A stretch of 64,000 nt of DNA from Flavobacterium arcticum (GCF_003344925.1 NZ_CP031188.1:310001-374000), one strand, 5' to 3'. Counted from the stretch's first letter, positions 1 to 9,855 are shown. Notes: generated by a model from the sequence alone, not told the origin. Made by a program: numbers and translations.

Positions 1-2
1 TA

Positions 3-629
3 AAACCAGGAGGGCGTTTAGGTATCGTACTCCCAGAAGGAGTTTTAAATACTCAAAACCTAGCTAAGGTGCGAGAATACTTTGAAAGTACAGCAAAAAT
101 TATACTCATAACCTCTATACCACAAGATGTATTTATGAAAAGTGGTGCTACAGTAAAATCGAGCTTAGTATTTTTAAAGAAATTTACTGATGAAGAAAAT
201 AGGCTATGGAAAAACTATACTACCCAAGCTACTAAAGATGTAAAGGCAAAACATGCACCTGAGTTAAATAGTATTAAAGAAAAACTTATGCTAAAAGGAG
301 CTGAAGCCCTAAATACAACTACTAAAAAAGAACTACGCCAGCAAAAAAAGAAAATTGAAGAGCAGATAGAAGTTGAAATAAGGGCAATAGTAAAAGAAAA
401 ATTTGACTATGAAATTCCTATTGCAACAGTAGAAAAAGCAGGTATTAGCAGTACAGGTAGTATAATAGAAAATGAGCTGATAGATATAGAAAAAGAGTAT
501 ACCCCTTACCGTATTAAAAATGAGTTATGGAAAGAACAAAAACCAAACTTTAAATATGTATGGAGTAGTAAAACAGGTAAAGTAGAGCGTGTTAAAAACA
601 GTGCCGAAATTCAAATTATAGAATGGTAA
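3..629 (+). CDS. hsdM: Type I restriction-modification DNA methyltransferase subunit HsdM, C-terminal part
   Basis: The reading frame is open from the left edge, so only the last ~208 residues are present. The first visible residues (KPGGRLGIVLPEG) match the conserved segment after the catalytic NPPF region of N6-adenine methyltransferases of type I systems. They are followed by a helical, Lys/Glu-rich C-terminal region that in this family contacts HsdS. The stop overlaps the start of the next gene (TAATG), which indicates an operon with hsdS. HsdM would methylate adenine in the site chosen by HsdS. No hsdR lies downstream, so it is presumably to the left of the window. The family is secure; the N-terminal catalytic part cannot be checked here. 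Confidence 0.9.
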   Translation, partial: KPGGRLGIVLPEGVLNTQNLAKVREYFESTAKIILITSIPQDVFMKSGATVKSSLVFLKKFTDEENRLWKNYTTQATKDVKAKHAPELNSIKEKLMLKGAEALNTTTKKELRQQKKKIEEQIEVEIRAIVKEKFDYEIPIATVEKAGISSTGSIIENELIDIEKEYTPYRIKNELWKEQKPNFKYVWSSKTGKVERVKNSAEIQIIEW

Positions 630-2041
630 TGGCAGCTACAACAAAGCAAAATATCAGTTTTATAAAATTTTCTGAATTATATAATTGGAGTCCTAGTCAC
701 TTAATTGGGAATCATTTTAATTATAATAAGGAATTTCCTTTAATGAAAATTGGAAAATTTCTTAAAAAAAGCAATAATATCATCGTTATAGAGGATAATA
801 AAACCTATAAGAGAGTAACTGTAAAAATTAATAATGGTGGCGTTATATTAAGAAATACAGAAATAGGAAAAAACATAGGTACAAAAAGACAATTTCTAGT
901 AAAAGGCGGACAGTTCATTATATCTAAAATAGATGCCAGAAATGGTGCTATGGGAATAATTCCAGAAGAACTTGATGGAGCTATAGTTACTAACGATTTC
1001 CCGACCTATGAAATTGACACTAATACTATTCTAGAGCAATTTTTATTATTAATTACAACCACTAAAAAATTCACAGAATTTGCACAGAGTTGTAGTAGTG
1101 GTACAACAAATAGGCAAAGAATAGATCTTAAAAAATTTTTAGATGTTCAGATACCTCTACCCCCATTAAATGATGCAGATGCTAAAAAGCAAGGCTTACC
1201 TAACATTATAACTCAAGAAAAATTAGTAGCTGCCTATAACCAAAAAATAGCTACTGCTGCACAAGCAAAACAGGATGCTTTAGCCAAAGAAATTGAAGTA
1301 GAAACCTATTTATATAACGAGCTAGGAATACAAAAAACGGAGAAAAAAGAGACTAAGAAAGGGTTACATTTTGTAAAGTTTAAGGATATGGAAGAGTGGG
1401 GTTATGGCAGATCTACTGAACTTCTATCCTTAAAATCCACAAAATACAGCGTTATTAGTTTAAACAAAAATGAGTTTTTATATATCGATTTATTTAGAGG
1501 TAAAAGTCCAAAATACGATCAATCCGAAAGCTATATTTTGAATCAAAAATGTATCCGATGGAATTATATTGATACTCAATATATGAAATCAGTCAAAAAA
1601 GAATGGTTAGAAAAAATTGAGTCAAAATTCTTAACAAAAACTGGGGATATATTAATTAATTCAACTGGGGATGGTACAATCGGAAGATCAACAGTTGTAA
1701 GAGATACCGAAAATAATTTATTGTATGATAGCCACATTCTTTTATTACGTCTAAACAAAAAATATATTCTTCCTGAATATTTTGTAGAAATATTTAACTC
1801 TAGTTATGGTCAAAACCAAATTGAAACAGTCAAATCTGCACAATCTACAAAACAAACAGAATTAGGTTTAACTAATCTAAAAAAAATACATTTCCCTATA
1901 ATTGAAGACATTAATACTCAGAAAACGATTATAGATAATATAGAAAACTTACGTAAGGAGATAAAAACACTGAAGAAACAATATGAAAACTTACGAGAAC
2001 AAGCAATTATCGATTTTGAGAATATAATATTTAAAAAATAA
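623..2041 (+). CDS. hsdS: Type I restriction-modification specificity subunit HsdS
   Basis: This 472-residue protein has the two-TRD layout of HsdS. Target recognition domain 1 is at about residues 10-185. A central helical spacer follows at about 190-245 (alanine-, lysine- and glutamine-rich, beginning LVAAYNQKIATAAQAKQ). Domain 2 is at about 250-430, and a terminal coiled coil (IDNIENLRKEIKTLKKQY) at about 435-472. The region PLPPLNDADAKKQG before the spacer corresponds to the 'IPLPPL' motif that ends a TRD. The start is either the ATG at 623 or the one at 629, which overlaps the hsdM stop as TAATG; the second is the classical coupled arrangement. The protein determines the bipartite DNA sequence recognised by the complex. 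The recognition sequence cannot be inferred. Confidence 0.92.
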   Translation: MVMAATTKQNISFIKFSELYNWSPSHLIGNHFNYNKEFPLMKIGKFLKKSNNIIVIEDNKTYKRVTVKINNGGVILRNTEIGKNIGTKRQFLVKGGQFIISKIDARNGAMGIIPEELDGAIVTNDFPTYEIDTNTILEQFLLLITTTKKFTEFAQSCSSGTTNRQRIDLKKFLDVQIPLPPLNDADAKKQGLPNIITQEKLVAAYNQKIATAAQAKQDALAKEIEVETYLYNELGIQKTEKKETKKGLHFVKFKDMEEWGYGRSTELLSLKSTKYSVISLNKNEFLYIDLFRGKSPKYDQSESYILNQKCIRWNYIDTQYMKSVKKEWLEKIESKFLTKTGDILINSTGDGTIGRSTVVRDTENNLLYDSHILLLRLNKKYILPEYFVEIFNSSYGQNQIETVKSAQSTKQTELGLTNLKKIHFPIIEDINTQKTIIDNIENLRKEIKTLKKQYENLREQAIIDFENIIFKK

Positions 2042-2063
2042 TCTAACAACAAATTACTAAACA

Positions 2064-3794
2064 ATGAAATTACTAACCCTAAAAATAAAAGGTTATAAAA
2101 ACCTCTTAGACGAAACTAAAGTTTCTTTTGATTTTAATTCCTGTACTACCTATACTGCTTTAATGGGCTTAAATGGCACAGGAAAAAGTAATATACTGGA
2201 GGCCGTAAGTCTTATTTTCTCTAGCCTATATCATGATAAAAAAATTAATTTTAAGTATAATATATCGTATAAGATTGATGATAAAATAGTAACTGTAGAC
2301 AATGGTAAAATGTCCTTTACTAATGAAGGTAGTGAAGCTGCTACCGATGTACCTAAAAAATCACATTATAATCACTTACCCACAAATGTTATAGCTTCTT
2401 ATAGTGGCGAAGAACTTAGAATGTGGGGAGATATATATTTTGATAGTTATTCTAGCTTTTTTCGAGATCTTAAAAAACATGATTTTGCCGCGCCTAAATT
2501 ATTATATATCAACAAATATACTTGGGAATTCGCTTTAATAGCATTGCTATGCCTTGAAGATCCGATAATAGAAAACTTCATACAGAATATATTAAAAATA
2601 GATGTAGAAAATTTAAGGATAGAGTTTACATTTGACCTTAAAAATATTAACACATATCCTACTAATCAAGCTATCGAATTTATTCAAGAATTGGTTAAAA
2701 CACAATCTGCCAGCAATGGAAGTATATCTATAGATAAAATCCAGTTAAGTAGTTATAAAACATTTACAAGTACAAATATAATTAAAGAAATGTTTTACGC
2801 TCTATTTATTACAGGAATGCCTGTAAAGAATGTATCTGCAAAAATATATACCGAAAAAATTATTACAAATACTGAAATAAAATTTAATGATATTGATGTT
2901 AAAAAACTAAGCGAAGGAGAAAAAAAGCTCATCTTAATTTATACTATTACTCATCTATTAGCAGACGACAAAACATTAATATTACTGGATGAGCCCGATG
3001 CACATATACACATTGAGCGTAAAAAAGATATTATTGATATAATTGATAAAGAAAATTGCTTTACGCTGTTTACTACACATTCTCCCAAAATATTAAATAG
3101 TATCGACGAGAATAATATTAGACTTATAAAGAAATCTCAAGATACTGGTGTAGAGGCAATAATACTGGATAAAGTAAAAGCATTAACAGAACTTACAAAT
3201 GGTGAGTTCTCTATAACAGATGCAACATTAGCTTTAAGTACAGCAAAAGATATATTACTAGTGGAGGGTGAAAATGATCTACTCTATATTAACGAAGCAA
3301 TAGACAGACTAAATAAGCTAAAGAGAAATAAATATGCTAATTTTAATTTTTTAATCATCAATTGTGGCGGTGCAGGAAATGTGCCCGCAATATTTAGAGA
3401 AATTGTAGCCCCAAACTTAAAACCAACACAGTTTTGTATAGCAACTTTTGATAAAGATCAATCTGGTAAGGATGGCGTAAGTGGTATTCAGAAATACTTA
3501 AAAAAAAATCCAATGACTAATGTAGAGACAATGACACACACAACACCGCAAAATTGGGAAGAAAATAAGGAGTTTTTCATGGAAGATTATTTCCCTATCG
3601 ATGTTTATAGAAATATCTTATTAGAGGATATTAATAAAAAAACAAAAATTAAAGATTTTATACAATTATCAAAAGATACAGTAAAATCGATTATAAACAA
3701 TAACTATAAGAAATTCAATGATGCTGATTTTGAAAACTTTGAATCATTATTAGACACATTTATTGAAAAGCAAACAGCTTTTCATTCCAAATAA
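2064..3794 (+). CDS. AAA (ABC-type) ATPase fused to a TOPRIM domain; PARIS/OLD-like candidate defence protein
   Basis: A single 576-residue protein. The N-terminal half is an SMC/ABC-like ATPase: Walker A GLNGTGKSN (35-43), signature LSEGEKK (282-288), Walker B LILLDEPDAHIH (305-316) and H-loop TTHS (337-340). The C-terminal ~180 residues carry a TOPRIM-like pattern: LLVEGEND with Glu401, then FDKDQSGKDG with Asp463 and Asp465. This architecture is shared by OLD-family nucleases and by fused forms of the PARIS pair (AAA15 ATPase AriA plus DUF4435 TOPRIM effector AriB). The gene starts 22 bp after hsdS on the same strand, so it probably belongs to the restriction operon. PARIS is known to respond to antirestriction proteins, so a place beside a type I system fits. 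The choice between OLD-like and PARIS-like is inference. Confidence 0.75.
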   Translation: MKLLTLKIKGYKNLLDETKVSFDFNSCTTYTALMGLNGTGKSNILEAVSLIFSSLYHDKKINFKYNISYKIDDKIVTVDNGKMSFTNEGSEAATDVPKKSHYNHLPTNVIASYSGEELRMWGDIYFDSYSSFFRDLKKHDFAAPKLLYINKYTWEFALIALLCLEDPIIENFIQNILKIDVENLRIEFTFDLKNINTYPTNQAIEFIQELVKTQSASNGSISIDKIQLSSYKTFTSTNIIKEMFYALFITGMPVKNVSAKIYTEKIITNTEIKFNDIDVKKLSEGEKKLILIYTITHLLADDKTLILLDEPDAHIHIERKKDIIDIIDKENCFTLFTTHSPKILNSIDENNIRLIKKSQDTGVEAIILDKVKALTELTNGEFSITDATLALSTAKDILLVEGENDLLYINEAIDRLNKLKRNKYANFNFLIINCGGAGNVPAIFREIVAPNLKPTQFCIATFDKDQSGKDGVSGIQKYLKKNPMTNVETMTHTTPQNWEENKEFFMEDYFPIDVYRNILLEDINKKTKIKDFIQLSKDTVKSIINNNYKKFNDADFENFESLLDTFIEKQTAFHSK

Positions 3795-3910
3795 CAACCA
3801 TAATTATTGAGTACAGTTCTGAGTATTTTTTTTAAATAAACAACAATAACAACAATACTCTAAGACTTTGTTAATAAAGAAATTGAATTTTAGTAAAACT
3901 GCGTTATAAA

Positions 3911-3956
3911 ACTCATAACCCGAAGGTCACTGGTTCGAGTCCAGTTCCCGCTACTA
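3911..3956 (+). repeat. tRNA-Met(CAT) 3'-half scar, att-like site 1
   Basis: The sequence from the anticodon loop (CTCATAA) through the variable region, T arm (CTGGTTCGAGTCCAG) and acceptor end (TTCCCGCTACTA) of a tRNA-Met is present. The 5' half and the 5' side of the anticodon stem are not, so this is not a functional tRNA. It is nearly identical to the copy at 54314. Partial tRNA 3' ends are the usual product of tyrosine-integrase insertion into tRNA genes. The intact tRNA is expected to the left of the window. Confidence 0.8.
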
Positions 3957-3964
3957 GGAAAATC

Positions 3965-3994
3965 AAGGCTTCTGAGAAATCAGAAGCCTTTTTT
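3965..3994 (+). terminator. Rho-independent terminator-like hairpin after scar 1
   Basis: Arms AAGGCTTCTGA and TCAGAAGCCTT pair perfectly around a GAAA loop and are followed by a run of T. It lies 9 bp after the scar, so it was probably the terminator of the tRNA gene and travelled with the att sequence. Confidence 0.8.
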
Positions 3995-4124
3995 GATTAC
4001 TGGGGTTAAACAATGGTTAAACAAAACGTGGTTTTAAATGTAGTTATTTGGTATGTTTTTGTGATCTCTCGTAAACCTTTCGAATGATGAAAAACTAGGA
4101 TAAAACACATTAAGTTCCAAAAAA

Positions 4125-4163
4125 AACAGCCATACTCTGTATTTAGAGTGTGGTTGTTTTTTT
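4125..4163 (+). terminator. Terminator-like hairpin
   Basis: AACAGCCATACTCT pairs, with G-U wobbles, with AGAGTGTGGTTGTT and is followed by T residues. No gene ends just before it, so it may be a relic of a lost gene. Confidence 0.5.
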
Positions 4164-4372
4164 AGGTACAACATTGGTACAACAATTTTAGCCATAATAT
4201 CGCTTAATATATTTCTGCTTGTAGGGAAGGTTGTGGTCTAAAAAAAATGTACCCGTAGAGTTGTACTTTTAATGATTGATACACTTTTGTAGTAGTTTCT
4301 TTAGATTGTACTTATTACTATCGATTCATAGTGATTTTTCTATAATCGGGGGAATTACTTTAATACTAGAGG

Positions 4373-4416
4373 ATCATAGCCCGAGGGTTACTGGTTCGAG
4401 TTCAGCTCCCACCACT
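4373..4416 (+). repeat. Degenerate tRNA-Met 3'-half scar, att-like site 2
   Basis: It starts ATCATAGCCCG and contains ACTGGTTCGAGTTCAG and TCCCACCACT, which align with scar 1 from anticodon loop to acceptor end with several substitutions. A matching hairpin (AAGGCTTTACA/TGTGAAGCCTT, 4426-4451) follows, as it does after scar 1. This is a second, older insertion boundary. Confidence 0.7.
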
Positions 4417-4629
4417 GGTATTATCAAGGCTTTACAGAAATGTGAAGCCTTATTCTGTTGTAAAAACAATATAAAAACAAAATCTATTTAGTGGCAATTA
4501 AAAGGAGTCATTCCCAAATGTTGTGTTTACGTAAAAAGGTCTATTTTATAAAAATATGGATAACCGTAATTGATACAATATGAATTAATTATCTTTATGA
4601 GAAATTTTTTTAAATTCCTGATATAAAAA

Positions 4630-5952
4630 TTGAACGAAAACGATAAAATAAATTTTGACTTTGTAAAAGAGATTAATGAACCTGGTGTTTACCAACTACT
4701 CTTCCCAAAGAAAGAAGTTGGGTTAGCCGTTATGGTTTTATTTGAGAAAATTGAAGACAAATCTTTACCTGACGGAAAGTTTGTCGAAAAAGATCTTCAC
4801 AATGCTTTCGCCCAGATAAGTAAACCCAACGAAAGATATCCAAAAGAGATTTATAGCGAACACATAAAAGACCTTCAGGAATATTTTTTAGACTACAACC
4901 AAGAAACTCAGAAATATTATTTTAAGGATTATGCACATAGGTTCTATGCCTATGCAAAAGAAACTTTAAAAGGTAACTTTAGTCCAACACACATTGAAAA
5001 GATTTGTAGTCATCTTACCGCTTCATTAAAACAAAGGGAATCCTTAGAGGATTTAAAATTTTGGCTCAAATCTGAGTTCAAAAAATATAAGCCAGACCTT
5101 AGAGAACAGGTAGATTTTTTAGATAGACAAATTATAGAATCTGTAAATAAGCTCAAAAACAATACTACCAATTCCGATAAGAAATTTATTGACCTTTTAC
5201 GAAAGGTAGAAAGTAATTTAGATAAAGCCCAAGAACAGAGTAGAGAATTAGCGGCAGCCTATTCTGAAACTAAAGTGATACGCTCAATTCTAGAAAAAAG
5301 AGAGGACACAGATTCTGAAGCTGACGATTTAATTGCGGACGTTCATTTCTTTATCAAATATCTTAACGAAAGGTTAGATTCTATCGATGGAAAACTCGAT
5401 AGAATTCAGCCAAAGATTAGGCATTTGTTCTCTATTTTAAATAGACCTCAATTTAATAGTAAAATTGAAAAATTTCTACACTTTCTATTGGATAAAAGTA
5501 CCGTGACCAGCAAAAAGGAAACCCTTCTTCCAAAGGTGGTTGAAAATCCGATTTTACATATAGACACACCCAATTTTACCATAGTTGAGAGAGAACGAGA
5601 ATTATTCCCTTCTAAACCCAAAAAGAGAGTTTCCTATAAATCAAACAAAGTGAAGATTGAGGAAAACACACAAAGTATTTTAAAGGTGCTCACTCAACAG
5701 GATTTGATTAAAAAATGGGAACAATACATCATTGCCGAAATAGAATTAAGGGGCAGCATTGATTTGTCCGAAACATTTTTCAAGATTATGGAAGAAACAA
5801 ATGATGGACAGATAGCTGTAAGTGCAATCTACAGCTCAATACAACAAGCACGTAAATCCAAAAATTTTGATTTCAAAATGAATAAGACCAAACAGACCAA
5901 TAGCAAAATAGAGCATATAAGTTTATGGAAGATGAACATACAAAAGATATAA
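4630..5952 (+). CDS. jetA: Wadjet-like component JetA (MukF/kleisin-like)
   Basis: First gene of a four-gene operon with the order and sizes of Wadjet (JetABCD), an SMC-like complex that senses and cleaves circular plasmid DNA. The 440-residue protein is largely helical. An N-terminal ~130-residue region has winged-helix character, and a long coiled-coil section follows at about 130-290 (SVNKLKNNTTNSDKKF to LDRIQPKIRH), as expected for a kleisin subunit. The start is a TTG at 4630; no in-frame ATG precedes it. It overlaps the next gene by 28 bp. Sequence similarity to type I JetA (DUF3375) is not obvious by eye. The call therefore rests mostly on operon context and the strong JetC and JetD assignments. 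Confidence 0.7.
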   Translation: MNENDKINFDFVKEINEPGVYQLLFPKKEVGLAVMVLFEKIEDKSLPDGKFVEKDLHNAFAQISKPNERYPKEIYSEHIKDLQEYFLDYNQETQKYYFKDYAHRFYAYAKETLKGNFSPTHIEKICSHLTASLKQRESLEDLKFWLKSEFKKYKPDLREQVDFLDRQIIESVNKLKNNTTNSDKKFIDLLRKVESNLDKAQEQSRELAAAYSETKVIRSILEKREDTDSEADDLIADVHFFIKYLNERLDSIDGKLDRIQPKIRHLFSILNRPQFNSKIEKFLHFLLDKSTVTSKKETLLPKVVENPILHIDTPNFTIVERERELFPSKPKKRVSYKSNKVKIEENTQSILKVLTQQDLIKKWEQYIIAEIELRGSIDLSETFFKIMEETNDGQIAVSAIYSSIQQARKSKNFDFKMNKTKQTNSKIEHISLWKMNIQKI

Positions 5953-6572
5953 GAGTAAAGTTTTTAGACCACCTTGACACAGAAGAATTATTTGCCCCTT
6001 TGGACTATATGTTAAAAGATGGCGTTCATTTTCAAAGGGAAGGAAGCCAAGCAAGATTCTACAACTACATTTATTCTAACATAGATAGCTTAAAAGCTTA
6101 CTACCAGTCTTTATTCAATGTTGAATTGACTTTTGGTGGAACGGAAATAAGAGGATATTACTTTTTGGATTTTATAGGTAATACAAGGGGTCAAATAGAC
6201 GCCGGACATAGATATCATATGAAGAGCGAACACGTTATAATCGGCTTCGTTATTTACAAGATTTTTTTCATTGATAATCAAATAGATGTGGTTTCTGTAA
6301 AAGATCTGCAAAAGAAGATTAGAACTGACTATGAAGATTTAAAGCCTGGTATTTACAGATTGATTGCAAAATCTAGAAATACCAACCCCGGAAATTTAAA
6401 CGATGACACCATAGACTCAACTGTGGAATCAACGCTAAGAGAATTCAAAAAAATAGGTTGGGTGACATTAAATGATGACGAGTTCGACCTATTGCCGGCT
6501 TTTGATAGATTGATTGCCATATACGAAGACCACATAAATAATATAGACGAAACCCTAAATGAATTGAAATGA
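5925..6572 (+). CDS. jetB: Wadjet-like component JetB (MukE-like)
   Basis: A 215-residue protein whose position and length fit JetB (DUF4194/MukE-like), a winged-helix subunit that binds the kleisin. A tryptophan/tyrosine-rich segment near residues 60-100 is followed by IFFIDNQIDVVSVKDLQKKI and a C-terminal 'LREFKKIGWVTLNDDEFDLLPAF' type winged-helix strand pattern common in MukE-like proteins. It begins inside the end of jetA and its stop overlaps the jetC start (ATGA), so all three are translationally coupled. The assignment is by context plus fold-like pattern. Confidence 0.7.
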   Translation: MEDEHTKDIRVKFLDHLDTEELFAPLDYMLKDGVHFQREGSQARFYNYIYSNIDSLKAYYQSLFNVELTFGGTEIRGYYFLDFIGNTRGQIDAGHRYHMKSEHVIIGFVIYKIFFIDNQIDVVSVKDLQKKIRTDYEDLKPGIYRLIAKSRNTNPGNLNDDTIDSTVESTLREFKKIGWVTLNDDEFDLLPAFDRLIAIYEDHINNIDETLNELK

Positions 6573-9500
6573 AAAGATACCCTAGAATAAAAAGATTATC
6601 CACTCTGGGCATCGTACATCATCAATCCTTTGACTATGATTTCAACCCATTTAGAACAGACTTTGTTGGCGAAGGTGGTTCTGGTAAGAGTATGATTGCA
6701 GATATTCTGCAACTCATTTTTGTAGGTTCTGCCGCATTTCATTCGCCAACTGATAGTAGTGAGCCAAGAAAGCCTAAAACAATGGTATTAAGGACTGATG
6801 GCAAAGGAACAGATATGGGTTATGCCTTTATTAATGTGGAGATCAACAAAGATGCATTTGTAATTATTGGTATATATCTTGAAAGTACCGGAAGCTCACG
6901 CTCTTTTATTATTCAACAAGGCGAGAATTTTGAACCAGAAGATGAATTGCTTCCATTTAATAAGGCTCTTAGTTTTTCGGATTTTCTGAAGGACGACAAC
7001 ATTTTACCAATAGAGGATTTAAAAAATCACATATTCGATACTAAAGGATGTGTCTGCGAATCTTGGACACGATTAGATAAGTTCCACAAGTTATTGTTTG
7101 AAAATTATATCATTCCGGTTGACTTATCCATTAACCAAGAGTCTTTAAAAAGCTATGCTAAAATTATTCAGGCTTTTTCTAGGGAATCATTGGACATCAA
7201 AAAAAGCGATAAAATTCAGGAATTTCTCTTCGGAAATGATAAGGAAAAAGAGCTTAAGTTAGATTTTGACAAGGCTGTTGAAGAATTGAGTGGCGATATA
7301 CGCCAGTTTGAATCTAATAGAAATGAGATTGACAGGTTAACCCATAAACAGACCGAACTACAAGAACTTCTTAGTTTAAAAAAAGATAGAGACGAGGCTC
7401 AAAGCGATTTTGTAAACACAAAATTTCACTACTTAAATCAGCAAATTGAAAAGTCCACCCTAAAAATGACCAAAAGGTTAAACTCCTTTTTCATTAATCG
7501 AAACATCTTAACTGGGCTTAAAAATTTTGCCGAAACCAAAGTTGAAGAACTGAAATTGAATATACCTGCTTTGGACGAAGAATTTGAGGAAGCTTATGCA
7601 GCAAGAATGTTATGGCAAGGAAAAAGCAATGACTTGAAAAAGTATTTTTCTTGGATGCAGCACTTTGAAAAAACGGGCAAGGAACTATCAGAGCATTATT
7701 ACAATTATCATAAAAACAAGCAGGACATTGAGCGAATAGAAGAGTTTGAGGTGCTTTTAAAAGATAGTGGTATTTACAATTTCTTTGGAAAAAATGATAA
7801 ACTCAATAGGGGTTCCTTGTTAAATATAGCGGAAACGGTCAACACAATCGAGAAGTCACTTGAAGAGAAAAAGAAACTAAAGGTTCTCAATAATCTAGAT
7901 GATACTTCGTCACTTGCGCATTGGGCGTTAAATCTTAAAAGGGTGTTGAGCCCTAAAGAGGAAAGTGTAGTACACAAATATCAAAACGATAATATTACCA
8001 CCAAAGAACCCATAAATGGTATAAAGTCAAGGTACATTCCAGATCCACAATTGTTGATTGAAAACCTGCAAGTCACAAAAGATGAAGATGATGGTTTTTG
8101 GTTGGATTTGGGAGGTGTCCGTGAGTACATTCCTTATGTGCAAGAACCAATATTTGATACTGGAAACTCAGATAAAATCAAGGAATATTTTTCAAATCAA
8201 AAGGAAACTTTGGATAATGATATCAAGGATTTAGAAAAGGAATTTAAAAATTGGAAGATTTTAAAAGAATTGCTAAATAATCTAGAAAACCCATCGGCAT
8301 ACCTTTTGTCTTGGGAATTGAAAGGTGTTAATTCTAAGTTTGATAAGCACGAGTTGTATAAGGAAACAGCAGATGCCATAAAGCGTTATTTGAAATTACT
8401 TGATGAAGACGAAAAGATAGATGAGGGATTCAAAAAGGCAAACAAGACCTATAAGAAAATTGATAAAAAGCGTTCTGACAACTCTTCTATAATTAATGGG
8501 CTAAAAACAAATCTAAAAACGATTTCAATTCCTGAAATCGATGATGAGGTCAAACAGTTAATCACCAAGTATAATTATCAATTAAAAGACGCGGATGGTT
8601 TTGAGAGTTTAAAAACAACACTTAACCAACAAGAAAATTTCTACAACGCTTTTGTTGCGACTCTGCATAAAGAGTCAAAAAATGAAATTGCTATTGAAGA
8701 TTTAAAATCTGAAGATAAATCTATAGATGTCTTTAAAACAGATTTGCAGAAATTAATTGATGAACACCCAAAAATCAGTTCAGAAATTAATACGGATGAG
8801 AGTGAAATAACCGTCGAAGTATTAGACGCAAAAGATGAACTTAATGTAAAGTGTCAAAGACAGTACGATCATAAATACGTTTTAGTCATTAAGGAGTTTT
8901 TGAAGGAAAAGGCAAATCGCTATATAGAAACAGATGATTTTAAACAGATATGCTCAGAAATTCTACCACCAGAAATTTTTTCGGAAAAAGATTTAGAGGA
9001 TGATGAGATCATTCCACGTATTAAAAAGTTGCTTGACGATATCAATATCAAGAATAAAAAACTCAATATTAGAAAGCTTCAAAAGCTAACGAGCATCGTT
9101 GATAAAGTCAATACCGAGGTAAGCGAACAGATATATTACTCAAGAAAGATTAGGGATTTCATCGATGCCGATGATAAGACAATTACTGGCGGTCACAGAG
9201 CAAAACTGTCCATCAATTTTGAAAACAGCTATCCTAGAGGTTGGATGGAAGACTTTATTGATAAAATACGTGAGGATATTAGAGTTTCGAGTGAGAATAA
9301 TCTATTTAATGATTTACAAGGTGTTTCAAACGAACTGGAAAAGTACACCTCTCTAGAAGAGAAAATGCAAGAAGCTTTTTATCGATGCGGTGGTTCTAGA
9401 AACCTAAAACCTAAAGTTTTAGAATTACTCAATCCAAAATCATATTATGGATTGAACTTTACCATTCAATCCTTCCACGGAAAAACTAACCCTGGAAGTA

Positions 9501-9820
9501 CAAGCCAAACCTATGCAGCGATTGCCCTTTTGTGTATTGCTAGACTCTCTTTAATTAATAGAGGAGCTAAGGATAAAGTTAGGAATGGCATTAGGTTTAT
9601 GCCTATTGACGAAGCAGCAGGACTAGGAAGTAACTTCGATATGCTTTACGACATTGCTAAGGAAAATGATTACCAGATTATATCGTTGTCAATACAGCCA
9701 TATAAAGTAGATATGTTGAACCAGTATATCTATTTGCTTCATAATAATCTGGAAGAATCTAACAAGGTAAATTATGAGCCAGTTCCAATATTTGGAGATT
9801 TTGAGAATAATAGCAATTAA
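6569..9820 (+). CDS. jetC: Wadjet-like component JetC (SMC/SbcC-like ATPase)
   Basis: 1083 residues with SMC-type architecture. Walker A GEGGSGKS is at 34-41. Two long coiled-coil stretches surround a central region (about 200-900). The C-terminal ATPase half has a signature-like GSTSQTYAAIALL (from 976) and Walker B RFMPIDEAAG (1009-1018) with Asp1014 and Glu1015. The D-loop 'GLGSNFDMLYDIAKEN' follows, as in JetC/MukB-like proteins. In Wadjet the JetABC complex extrudes DNA loops and hands small circular DNA to JetD for cleavage. The neighbours on both sides fit that system. The ATPase family is secure. Confidence 0.85.
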   Translation: MKRYPRIKRLSTLGIVHHQSFDYDFNPFRTDFVGEGGSGKSMIADILQLIFVGSAAFHSPTDSSEPRKPKTMVLRTDGKGTDMGYAFINVEINKDAFVIIGIYLESTGSSRSFIIQQGENFEPEDELLPFNKALSFSDFLKDDNILPIEDLKNHIFDTKGCVCESWTRLDKFHKLLFENYIIPVDLSINQESLKSYAKIIQAFSRESLDIKKSDKIQEFLFGNDKEKELKLDFDKAVEELSGDIRQFESNRNEIDRLTHKQTELQELLSLKKDRDEAQSDFVNTKFHYLNQQIEKSTLKMTKRLNSFFINRNILTGLKNFAETKVEELKLNIPALDEEFEEAYAARMLWQGKSNDLKKYFSWMQHFEKTGKELSEHYYNYHKNKQDIERIEEFEVLLKDSGIYNFFGKNDKLNRGSLLNIAETVNTIEKSLEEKKKLKVLNNLDDTSSLAHWALNLKRVLSPKEESVVHKYQNDNITTKEPINGIKSRYIPDPQLLIENLQVTKDEDDGFWLDLGGVREYIPYVQEPIFDTGNSDKIKEYFSNQKETLDNDIKDLEKEFKNWKILKELLNNLENPSAYLLSWELKGVNSKFDKHELYKETADAIKRYLKLLDEDEKIDEGFKKANKTYKKIDKKRSDNSSIINGLKTNLKTISIPEIDDEVKQLITKYNYQLKDADGFESLKTTLNQQENFYNAFVATLHKESKNEIAIEDLKSEDKSIDVFKTDLQKLIDEHPKISSEINTDESEITVEVLDAKDELNVKCQRQYDHKYVLVIKEFLKEKANRYIETDDFKQICSEILPPEIFSEKDLEDDEIIPRIKKLLDDINIKNKKLNIRKLQKLTSIVDKVNTEVSEQIYYSRKIRDFIDADDKTITGGHRAKLSINFENSYPRGWMEDFIDKIREDIRVSSENNLFNDLQGVSNELEKYTSLEEKMQEAFYRCGGSRNLKPKVLELLNPKSYYGLNFTIQSFHGKTNPGSTSQTYAAIALLCIARLSLINRGAKDKVRNGIRFMPIDEAAGLGSNFDMLYDIAKENDYQIISLSIQPYKVDMLNQYIYLLHNNLEESNKVNYEPVPIFGDFENNSN

Positions 9821-9855
9821 TGCGTAAATCGCTAATATGTTTAGTTTAAGTAAGA

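Larger units (their letters stand above)
3795..4629. other. Gene-free junction between the restriction locus and the Wadjet-like operon
   Basis: No convincing gene. The stretch holds two tRNA 3'-half scars (3911 and 4373), each followed by a GGCTT...AAGCC hairpin, and a further hairpin at 4125-4163. The short open frame across 4276-4491 runs through a scar and its hairpin and is not a plausible protein. The last ~180 bp before 4630 are very AT-rich and probably contain the jet promoter, but I see no clear TAnnTTTG element. Confidence 0.6.

Noticed and set aside
4276..4491. 71-residue open frame between the two left hairpins
   Set aside because: It runs through a tRNA scar and its hairpin and has no coding character.
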